A stretch of DNA of 64,000 bases, taken from assembly GCF_038002225.1 (NCBI RefSeq), contig NZ_JBBOCA010000001.1:1612001-1676000 (forward strand), given 5' to 3'. Every line of letters begins with the position of its first letter. The first letter of the stretch is position 1. This document shows, piece after piece, positions 1 to 7,700 of this stretch. The translations under genes and the position numbers were made by a program. A model generated the notes under the pieces. That model searched no databases and was not told the origin of the DNA. It was given only the letters and a program-made list of their open reading frames with translations. This DNA is from Paenibacillus sp. FSL R7-0204 (GTDB lineage Bacteria; Bacillota; Bacilli; Paenibacillales; Paenibacillaceae).

Positions 1-507
1 GTTCCGGGACGCGAGCAGCGGGTCTATGCCCGCCGTTATCTGTCGCGTTGGGGCAGCGGGCTGAGCTGGCAGCGGGATTCTGCCTACCGGTTCCTCCTGA
101 CCAAAAGCTTCGCCCGTGGTGATGTCTTCGGCATCGTCCTGCGGATGGCTGTGCTGGATCTGTTCCTGGTGTGGATGATGAAGGACAGCTATCTCGGCAG
201 CGGCATCTATGTATTCTTCCTCTTCCTGATGGGCATTCAGCTGACGGCGCTGCGCAAGCTGCACAGCGAATCGTTCTGGCTGACCGTCTACCCGTTGCCG
301 GAGGGCAGCAAGGGCAAGGGAACGATCCAGTTTGTATTCCGGGCCCATCTGGTCCTGGCGCTGCTGACCGGATTGCCGCTCCTGCTTCAGGCCGGGCAGC
401 GGCCGCTGGAAGTACTGGGCACCTTCGCCTGCGGATTCCTGTTGGCGTATCTGTTCAAGGTCAACTCCACCCGCAAGGAAGCCCGTGTGGATGAAGACGA
501 TCTGTAG
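1..507 (+). CDS. ecsB: ABC transporter permease, EcsB-like, C-terminal part
   Basis: The reading frame is open from the first base of the window to the TAG at 505-507, so this is the last 168 residues of a longer protein. The visible part has four hydrophobic segments (around codons 42-60, 65-85, 106-124 and 128-143), then a short charged tail ending in DEDDL. The segment before the first helix (YRFLLTKSFARGDVFG) resembles the region before the membrane helices of EcsB, the membrane subunit of the Ecs ABC exporter of Firmicutes (about 400 residues). In Bacillus, Ecs affects protein secretion and regulated membrane proteolysis. The ATPase partner EcsA would be expected upstream, outside the window. 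The family call rests on recalled similarity and the membrane layout. A generic multi-span permease is the alternative. Confidence 0.6.
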   Translation, partial: VPGREQRVYARRYLSRWGSGLSWQRDSAYRFLLTKSFARGDVFGIVLRMAVLDLFLVWMMKDSYLGSGIYVFFLFLMGIQLTALRKLHSESFWLTVYPLPEGSKGKGTIQFVFRAHLVLALLTGLPLLLQAGQRPLEVLGTFACGFLLAYLFKVNSTRKEARVDEDDL

Positions 508-536
508 TCACCCGCAAGCGGGTGTGCTTATAACAA

Positions 537-580
537 ATGGCCTCAGGCTCTCGCGGATGCGGAGTCTGAGGCCATTTTCA
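537..580 (+). terminator. Rho-independent terminator after the EcsB-like gene
   Basis: A perfect 10-bp stem (ATGGCCTCAG at 537-546 with CTGAGGCCAT at 566-575) closes a 19-nt loop and is followed by a short T-rich stretch. It lies 30 bases after the upstream stop codon. Confidence 0.75.
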
Positions 581-693
581 GAAGAAAAGAATGTATAAAA
601 GGGAATTCCCTCTTCATATCAGGTGGAGCAGGGAATGCTATAACACGTGGATCGGAGAGAGCACGCAGCTCCCTCCAGGGGACTCACTCCCTG

Positions 694-807
694 TTAGACA
701 AAGAGTGAACGGCTGATGATAACCAGCAGGATAAAGAGAACCAGAATGGCTCCAGTGCTTGTGAACCCGCCGCCGTATCCGTATCCGCCTCTAACTTCTT
801 CGCTCAT
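694..807 (-). CDS. Small YjcZ-family sporulation peptide, 37 aa
   Basis: A 37-codon frame on the minus strand starts at ATG 805-807, with AAAGGGGAATG just upstream as ribosome binding site, and ends at TAA (694-696). The peptide begins MSEEVRGGYGYGGGF, followed by one hydrophobic helix (ILVLFILLVIIS) and a short RSLFV tail. A Gly/Tyr-rich head with one membrane segment is the signature of the YjcZ family of tiny sporulation proteins, whose biochemical function is unknown. The gene is isolated between convergent terminators. It is too short for usual gene-finding cut-offs, but the binding site, composition and family match support it well. Confidence 0.85.
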   Translation of the reverse strand: MSEEVRGGYGYGGGFTSTGAILVLFILLVIISRSLFV

Positions 808-905
808 TGTTCATTCCCCTTTCGCGTGTGAGTTGTTGTACTTGAGTACATCGTATTGTATGTGCGGAGGGAAGAACGTGTATAGGCCAATGCCATAGCA
901 CCGGG

Positions 906-938
906 CAAAAAAAATCAGCCCCGGCCTTCCGGGGCTGA
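906..938 (-). terminator. Rho-independent terminator of the aminotransferase gene
   Basis: On the minus strand, a 10-bp stem (TCAGCCCCGG with CCGGGGCTGA, 915-938) is followed by eight T residues (907-914 read in reverse). It lies 24 bases downstream of the stop codon at 962. Confidence 0.9.
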
Positions 939-961
939 CAGAGGTATGCAAAGACGGATGA

Positions 962-2263
962 TCAGGCCTTCTCCAAATCACGGATGCCCGCATAGACCAG
1001 ATCGAACAGATCCTCCAGCTGATCCTCCTCAATACAGGAGAAGGCAATGCGCAGGTCGCTCTCGCCAAGGGCGATGGTTCCCAGGCCGTAGGTGTGAATC
1101 AGGTGGAGCCGCAGGTCTTCCGCAGATACAGTAAAGAGTTTCAGGCACATGAAGTACCCGGAGTTGAACGGATAATACGTCCATACATCATCGCCGTATT
1201 TACCGCTGTCCAGCAGCGCCTTCACTTTGTTAGCCCGGCCTTTCATGATCAGGAACTTCTCTTCCTTCTGGGCTGAGAATTCTGGTGCCTTCAACGCGCC
1301 CAGCACGAAGGTCTGCGACGGATGTGCGCCGCTGGAGATGGTGGCCCGGATAATGCCCAGGGTTTTTTGTTCCAGCGCAGCCAGCAGCTCCTTGTCCTCC
1401 GAAGCGTAGGTGATGAAGCCGACGCGGAAGCCCCAGACGAATTCTTCCTTGGTGGCACCGTCAATCTTGACCGCCAGCACGCGCGGATGCAGATTCGCCA
1501 GCTTGCCGAACAGGGATTCCTTGAGTGAATCCTCAAAAAAGAGTCCGAAATAAGCGTCGTCGCTGACTACTACTACATTAACGCCTGCTTCTGCAGCTTG
1601 CAGGATAGCGGCAACAATAGCCTCGCCTTCTGCAAGACCGGGCGTATATCCGGTTGGATTATTCGGGAAGTTAAGCAGGACGATGGCTTTGCCGCGGTCC
1701 TTCTGGGCCAGCAGGGCATCCAGCAGCCCTTCGCTGTTGAAGCTCATATCCTCCGTGAAGAGCGGGTAATTTACGGTTTCGGTCAGTCGGCGGATGCCGA
1801 AGGTCAGCTCGTAGTTCTCCCAGTTTTTGTCCGGATAAATGACGGCATCCCCTTGCTCTGCGAACAGATCGGCAACGATGCTAAGCCCGTGGGTCAGCGC
1901 ATTCGTGACGATTGGATTACTGAAAGACTTGCCTTCAAGCGACGGATTCTCACGCAGCATCTTCTCCCGCCAGACGGAGCGGAGCTCCGGCTTACCTGCT
2001 GGAGGCGCATAGCTGTACAGGTCTTTGGGATTGTAGGCGGAGAGCTTATCCTGGATTACGCCAAGGTGCATCGGCAACCCGTTCTCGGTAGCAATCCCGA
2101 TGGTGGCGTTATACTTTTTAGCATGAGCCGTTGCCTCTGCGGATTGGCTCAGAATCCCCTCTTTGGGAAAATAGATCGCTTTACCGAGACTCGAGAGCAT
2201 ATCGTATACATGTTCATTGCCTGCCTTGATGCTGTCATTCAATTGTCCAGCCAGTGGATTCAT
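962..2263 (-). CDS. PLP-dependent aminotransferase, class I/II
   Basis: A 433-residue fold-type I aminotransferase. Landmarks are the FPNNPTGY loop, the DDAYFGLF strand carrying the Asp that contacts the PLP ring nitrogen, and the probable PLP-binding lysine in KIDGATKEEF (about residue 272). Substrate specificity cannot be read from the sequence, but the enzyme should transfer an amino group between an amino acid and a 2-oxo acid in the cytoplasm. The start was placed at ATG 2261-2263 because GGAAGGATG lies 8 bases upstream. The ATG at 2272 and an extended start at 2308 have no well-spaced ribosome binding site. The gene is divergent from the AraC regulator at 2488, which could control it; this is inferred from arrangement only. 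Confidence 0.85.
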   Translation of the reverse strand: MNPLAGQLNDSIKAGNEHVYDMLSSLGKAIYFPKEGILSQSAEATAHAKKYNATIGIATENGLPMHLGVIQDKLSAYNPKDLYSYAPPAGKPELRSVWREKMLRENPSLEGKSFSNPIVTNALTHGLSIVADLFAEQGDAVIYPDKNWENYELTFGIRRLTETVNYPLFTEDMSFNSEGLLDALLAQKDRGKAIVLLNFPNNPTGYTPGLAEGEAIVAAILQAAEAGVNVVVVSDDAYFGLFFEDSLKESLFGKLANLHPRVLAVKIDGATKEEFVWGFRVGFITYASEDKELLAALEQKTLGIIRATISSGAHPSQTFVLGALKAPEFSAQKEEKFLIMKGRANKVKALLDSGKYGDDVWTYYPFNSGYFMCLKLFTVSAEDLRLHLIHTYGLGTIALGESDLRIAFSCIEEDQLEDLFDLVYAGIRDLEKA

Positions 2264-2487
2264 CAGTTTCATCCTTCCGGTATTCTTCTGGGATATATAC
2301 GTTAACATTGCCTAACATTATAACACCGTGGATTGCCGCCGTCACTTAGGAATGCTGCGTTTTCATAAATAGTTTTGGAATCGAAGCGGCGTCCCGTCCC
2401 CATGCGTAGCGCAGAAGATGTACAAACAGGAACCGGACAAGGTATTATGAAAAGTAAGCTTACGCTATACCTATAGGAGGGAATCAT

Positions 2488-3273
2488 ATGCTGCATGCAT
2501 CGCCATCCTCTTTTGTAATCCTCCCGGCCTTGGCGAAGATTGTCTGTGAACCGGGCTGGAAGTGGCAAAAAAGAGAGAAGCCGCTGCAAAATTACGATTT
2601 ATTCTACGTCTGGAGCGGGGAGGGCACGGTTGTGCGCGGAGGAGTGCCCTATCAGGTAGGGAAGGGAAGCTGCTTCCTGTTCCGCCCGGGGGATTATACC
2701 AGCGCCACACATAATCCGCAAAAGCCGCTTGTGCTTACATATATTCACTTCGATATTACCGAAGAGGTGACCGAGGTGCCGGCGTTCTACCATGAGCTGA
2801 GCGAGACGGTGGAATTCGAGCATCTGCTGGCCCGTTATGTCCGGCTGTTCCTGGTGCAGACCTATGCTGCCGAGGAAGAGGGCCGTCTGATTCTGAAGCA
2901 GCTCATGATTCATCTGCTGCGGCAGGATCAGGCTAGGCCGGTCGAGCGCCATGTCAGCAACCAGCTGGCGGAGGTGATCCACGAGGTCGCCAACTATGTC
3001 AGCCAGCATCCCGGGGCGGCGCACCGGGTAGAGGATCTGGCCGCCCGGGCGGGGCTGTCCCCGCGTTACTTCTCGATCAAGTTCAAGGAGATCACCGGCT
3101 CCTCGGTCCAGTCCTATGTGATCCGCGCACGGATCGAACGGGCGCAGCATCTGCTGCTGTATGCGGGCATGAATGTCACGGAGGTGGCGGATGCGCTCGG
3201 CTACCGGGACATCTTCTTTTTCAGCCGCCAATTCAAGCAGCATACCGGGAAAAGTCCTTCGGAGATCCGCTGA
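2488..3273 (+). CDS. AraC-family transcriptional regulator with cupin sensor domain
   Basis: A 261-residue regulator. The first 100 residues have the cupin-like pattern of the AraC ligand-binding domain (YVWSGEGTVV ... GSCFLFRPGDY). The last 100 contain two helix-turn-helix motifs, ending with the family signature ALGYRDIFFFSRQFKQHTGKSPSEIR. Members bind DNA as dimers and often control an adjacent catabolic or stress gene in response to a small molecule. The start ATG is preceded by TAGGAGGGAATCAT. It is divergent from the aminotransferase, with about 220 bases between the start codons. The ligand is unknown. Confidence 0.9.
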   Translation: MLHASPSSFVILPALAKIVCEPGWKWQKREKPLQNYDLFYVWSGEGTVVRGGVPYQVGKGSCFLFRPGDYTSATHNPQKPLVLTYIHFDITEEVTEVPAFYHELSETVEFEHLLARYVRLFLVQTYAAEEEGRLILKQLMIHLLRQDQARPVERHVSNQLAEVIHEVANYVSQHPGAAHRVEDLAARAGLSPRYFSIKFKEITGSSVQSYVIRARIERAQHLLLYAGMNVTEVADALGYRDIFFFSRQFKQHTGKSPSEIR

Positions 3274-3317
3274 AGCGGCGGGGGAGTATCGTGCTGATTG
3301 TAGTATAGGTACCTCGG

Positions 3318-3425
3318 GTGCTTGATGTGCCATGTGTGCTACGAGTGCTTGATGTGCCATGTGTGCTACGAGTGCTTGATGTGCCATGTGTGCTACGAGT
3401 GCTTGATGTGCTATGCGTGCCATAT
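3318..3425. repeat. 27-bp tandem repeat, about four copies
   Basis: Three exact copies of a 27-base unit (3318-3344, 3345-3371, 3372-3398; unit begins GTGCTTGATGTGCCAT) are followed by a decayed fourth copy and short GTGC/CATATG fragments to about 3425. Because 27 is a multiple of three, one plus-strand frame from 3322 stays open and would read as a Cys-rich nonapeptide repeat (CHVCYECLM). I see no ribosome binding site for it and treat the tract as non-coding. It lies between the AraC gene and gpmA. Confidence 0.85.
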
Positions 3426-3469
3426 ATGCCATATGTGCTATGCGGACCGTGAGGACCTTATTTTGCGAA

Positions 3470-3660
3470 AAAGGCACTTATTGCCCCCCGCTGCGGACTC
3501 AGAGGCCGTTATCTGACTGATTGGGGCTGAAATAGAGGCGTATGGGCTAACTTAAGAGCATCTGAGTCCGCTTGCCCTCCGTGATCTGGCAAAATAGCTG
3601 AAATAGCGGCTTCCCAGTCCGCAAGGCAGACCTAAAGTTGAAGCGGACACTGCGCTGTGA
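3470..3660. repeat. Intergenic element with repeated CGGACT/AGTCCG blocks
   Basis: The rest of the AraC-gpmA gap holds recurring GCGGACTCAG / CTGAGTCCGC / CAGTCCGC blocks in both orientations, mixed with GAAATAG-type words. Similar blocks occur at 60620-60830. I infer a dispersed intergenic repeat family rather than genes. No transposase, clear terminal repeats or target duplication is visible. Confidence 0.45.
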
Positions 3661-3710
3661 CAGAATAGAAGCAAGAGAAGCCAATCATACACGGGAGAAG
3701 GAGAAAGCTT

Positions 3711-4460
3711 ATGTACGAAATAGTCCTGATACGGCATGGAGAGAGTGAATACAACCGGCAGAATCTGTTTACGGGCTGGAGTGATCCTGATCTGACGGAG
3801 AAGGGTGTTGAAGAGGCGAAGAAGGCAGGAAAGCTGTTGAAGGATGCCGGATATACCTTCGATCTGGCGTTCGCCTCGGTGCTGAAGCGTTCGATCAAGA
3901 CGCTGAACTATGTGCTGGATGAGATGGACCTGCTGTGGATTCCGGTGCAGAAGTCGTGGAAGCTGAATGAGCGCCATTACGGTGCACTACAGGGCCTCAG
4001 CAAAAGTGAAACCGCCCTTAAATACGGTGAGGAGCAGCTCCATATCTGGCGGCGCAGCCTCTCGGTCCGCCCTCCGATGCTGGAGCCGGATGATCCGCGT
4101 TATGCCAGACATGATATCCGCTACAAGGAAGTGCGTCCGGGTGATATCCCGCGCGGCGAGAGCCTGGAGGATACCGTGCACCGGGTCGGAGATTTCTGGA
4201 CCAACCGGATTGTGCCGCTGATCCGCAAGAAGGAGCGGGTCCTGATCTCGGCGCACGGCAACACACTGCGGGCCCTGATCAAGTATATGGAGGATATCGA
4301 CGAGACCGCACTGCTGGATCTCAATATCCCGACCGGCGTTCCGCTGGTCTACAAGCTCGACGACGACGTGAAGCCGCTCAGCCGCTTCTATCTCGGCGAA
4401 CCGGAAGAGGTGCAGCAGAAAGCCCGCGAGGTGGCGAATCAGAGCAAGGTTACGGAGTAA
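3711..4460 (+). CDS. gpmA: 2,3-bisphosphoglycerate-dependent phosphoglycerate mutase
   Basis: A 249-residue histidine phosphatase-superfamily enzyme of the usual length for dPGM. It interconverts 3- and 2-phosphoglycerate in glycolysis. The phosphohistidine motif LIRHGESEYN lies at residues 7-16 (His9), NLFTGWSDPDLTEKG follows, and the second catalytic histidine lies in SAHGNTLRAL near residue 183. The start ATG has GGAGAAGGAGAAAG upstream. The gene is monocistronic, with a strong terminator immediately after it. Nothing unusual is visible. Confidence 0.95.
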   Translation: MYEIVLIRHGESEYNRQNLFTGWSDPDLTEKGVEEAKKAGKLLKDAGYTFDLAFASVLKRSIKTLNYVLDEMDLLWIPVQKSWKLNERHYGALQGLSKSETALKYGEEQLHIWRRSLSVRPPMLEPDDPRYARHDIRYKEVRPGDIPRGESLEDTVHRVGDFWTNRIVPLIRKKERVLISAHGNTLRALIKYMEDIDETALLDLNIPTGVPLVYKLDDDVKPLSRFYLGEPEEVQQKAREVANQSKVTE

Positions 4461-4500
4461 CCGGAGCGGCGCTGCGCCCGGCTTAGCGTAGATGATAATT

Positions 4501-4547
4501 AAGGGAGTATTCCAGCCAGTATATGGGGTTGGGATACTCCCTTTTTT
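4501..4547 (+). terminator. Rho-independent terminator after gpmA
   Basis: The stem AAGGGAGTAT (4501-4510) pairs with ATACTCCCTT and runs into six T residues at 4542-4547. From here to 4776 the DNA turns AT-rich and I see no gene in it. Confidence 0.9.
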
Positions 4548-4776
4548 GACATTTGTGTGACTAACGTTTGTTAATAAATAGGGTTAAGGGGCTAAAAAAT
4601 TACAATAGCCAGCAGCTAATGACACGTGTCTAAAGTAGTATCTTTTAATATATGTCATCATTCGACATCAATATACAAAAAAGAACAAAAATTATTATTG
4701 TTGAAATTATAGTAAAAGAATACTCTGTTTAAGTATGTAATTCAGATGGAAATTTATTTAATAGGAGGAAATTTTT

Positions 4777-7700
4777 TTGAAGAGGATAGCCATATTATTA
4801 TTAGTTTTATCTATCTTGACTGGTAATGTGAGCCAGATGTCTAGCTATGCTACTGCTAGCGGGGCTACTAAAGGTGGCGTTCTCACAGAGAATAAGCCAA
4901 CGCTCGAAACTGGTGATTTGATTTCTTCGGTATCGAAGGAAACTAAGGACGCAGTGGGTGAAATATTATCGTCGATGACAGTAACACAGGATACTTACAG
5001 TAAAAATATGAGAGGGAAATACATAGTCAGCTTGAAGGATAATTACCAGGTAAATGTATCTAGTGTAGTTTACAGTGTATATGAAGAGAAATACGAGTTA
5101 GGTCTCAAGAATAGTGCACTAGACTTGAGTCCCTTAGCAGAGATGAGAAAACAGCAATACGATCAAGATCTTGCGCAAAAAGTTAATTTATATCATGTGA
5201 AGGATCTGGAAAGTGCTAATGCTCTGTATATGGAGTTGCATCCCGAGGAAGTCAATCAGTTGCTTGCAAATCCAATGGTTGCTGCAGTAGAAGAAGATAA
5301 ACCAATACAAATTGCAGAACAGAGAACACTCACCAAGGTAGAAGAGCAGCCAATTAAGGAATCTTCACAAACCATTCCTTGGGGAATTCACTCGTCAGGT
5401 TCATATATAACCAGACAAGCAGTAGGTTCAAGTGATGGCCAGATCAAAGTGGCAGTCTTTGATACGGGAATATCTAACCATCCGGACCTGAATCTTGCTG
5501 GCGGGGTTAGTTATGTAGAATCTGCGGATAGTTATGAGGATGATAAGGGGCATGGAACACATATTGCAGGTACAATTGCCGCTTTGGATAATTCCTTCGG
5601 AGTAGTAGGTATGGCACCGAATGCTGAGCTATATGCAGTAAAGGTAGCCGACTCTTCTGGCGACGGATATACAAGCTCGGTTATTCAGGGTATTGAATGG
5701 GCGATCAATCATAAGATTAATATCATTAATATGAGTTTTGTATCTGCGCAGTATAGTGAAATGCTGCACAAAGCCATTCAGAAGGCGACATCCGCTGGTA
5801 TTATTATTGTTGCTGCAGCAGGAAATAACGGTTCCGGGGAAGACACCGTGCAATATCCCGCTAGATACCCTGAGGTTATTGCTGTCGGTGCGATAGAATC
5901 ATCACACCATCGTACGGACTTCTCAGCTACAGGCGATGAACTGGATATTGTAGCACCGGGTTTTGGAGTAATGAGTACAACAATGAATGGAGAGTATGGT
6001 GTTTCCTCGGGAACATCCAACGCCGCAGCGCATGTCACTGGTGCTGTTGCATTATTGTGGTCTCACCATCCATCGCTGAACGGGCAGGAAGTTATTGATA
6101 AGTTATATGAAGCGGCAACCCCGCTCGAAACATCACATGAAGCCGGTCACGGAATTGTTAATATTGCCAAAGCCGAAGGAGTTATTACAGGGTCAATTGC
6201 CCCATTATCGGAAGAAAATCTATCAGGACTTAATACGATCATGCCTTCTATTCCAGATAGTGAAATAGGAATAGCCTCTTACGACCCTAAGAATGACGGT
6301 GCCTCTATCCATCCTGGGGATTCGGTTACAGTCTCCCTAAAGCTGGAAGGAGATGAGCATGGGGAGAACCCCCATCAAAAGGTTGAGGTGGAAGTTACTT
6401 CTGCCTCCAATCCGCTTCAGGTCATTGCAAGTAAAACGATAACTGGAGTGGCACTGGATAAGGATATTCCCTACACTTGGCAGACTTCTTCATCCACGCC
6501 TACCGGTACGTATAAAATAAAATACAAATTTCCTGCCGTACCTTCAGGTTTATATGACTACCAGTTTACAGTTTATGTGACGGAAGCAGGTATAGGGCAA
6601 GATACTTTTGAACCTAATGATACCTTTATAACTGCAAAAAACGTATTTCCTAAAAATAGCTATATCTCTTACATTTCTTCAGCCAGTGATGTGGATTATT
6701 ACAAACTGACAGCTGAAGAGACAGGACAAATCCCTATCGGACTAACCATTCCATCTAAAGTTGACTATGAACTTGATATTTATACCGCGTCCGGACTTCC
6801 TGTATGGAGCTCTTCCAATGGCACTGGTGTGGCAGAGCATGTAGATTTACAAATTACCAAGAATCAAGTCTATTACCTTAAGGTTACTGGCTTCAGCGGC
6901 CAATTTAGCAGCTCACCGTATACGTTGACTTTGGGATCTATTGAGGCTCAACCGTTTGCAGTCCCTTCTGGTTTGAAAACGGCAGCCTATGCTAATAGCA
7001 TCAAGCTTACCTGGGATGCGATGCCTGAGGCAACACTCTATAAACTCCGGATTAACGGGGTGGATAAGGGTACCTCTAACGTCAACTCATATACTTTTTT
7101 AAACTTGGTGTCTTCACAGGGGTATCTCTTGGAAGTAGCCGCAGTTTATCCTAAAGGCAGCAGCGCCTATGCTTCGGTGCAGGCCTCAACTACCTTGCCG
7201 GAATTAATTGTGTATCAGCCGCAGGATGTAAACCAGGCCTCTCTCAGCACACAGCTGTTCAGCTTCAAACCGGCTACCACCGGAGTGTACCGGATTTTCA
7301 CTAGTCCGTATCAAGGTAACGGTTCTGTAGTGGATACGGAACTCTCTATATATAACAATTTGCAGCTGGGTAAGCAGCTTGCAGTGAATGATGATACGAA
7401 TGATACGGTCTTCTCAGAGATTCGAATCAGCCTAATTGGCGGACAGACTTACTATGTCAAAGTAAATGGTTTTGATACAACTGCTCTGCGTACTAGAGTT
7501 ACTGCAGATGTCATCAGCTCAAGCATTCCTTACATTCAGCAAGATCATCCTGTTGATATTAACGAACAGGCCGGGAACAGTAATGTATATGTCTTCGTTC
7601 CTGGAAATACTGGTAGATTCCGAATAAACACTAACCGTTACGGAGGAAGCGCTAGTTCAAAGGCTAACGATACGAATCTCTCTGTATATGCGAGTGTAGA

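Noticed and set aside
3318..3425. Possible CRISPR array
   Set aside because: The units are directly adjacent with no unique spacers, so it is a plain tandem repeat; no cas genes are near.
2599..3477. 292-codon minus-strand frame opposite the AraC gene
   Set aside because: Its N-terminal part is only the 27-bp repeat read backwards, and the rest is antisense to a clear regulator.
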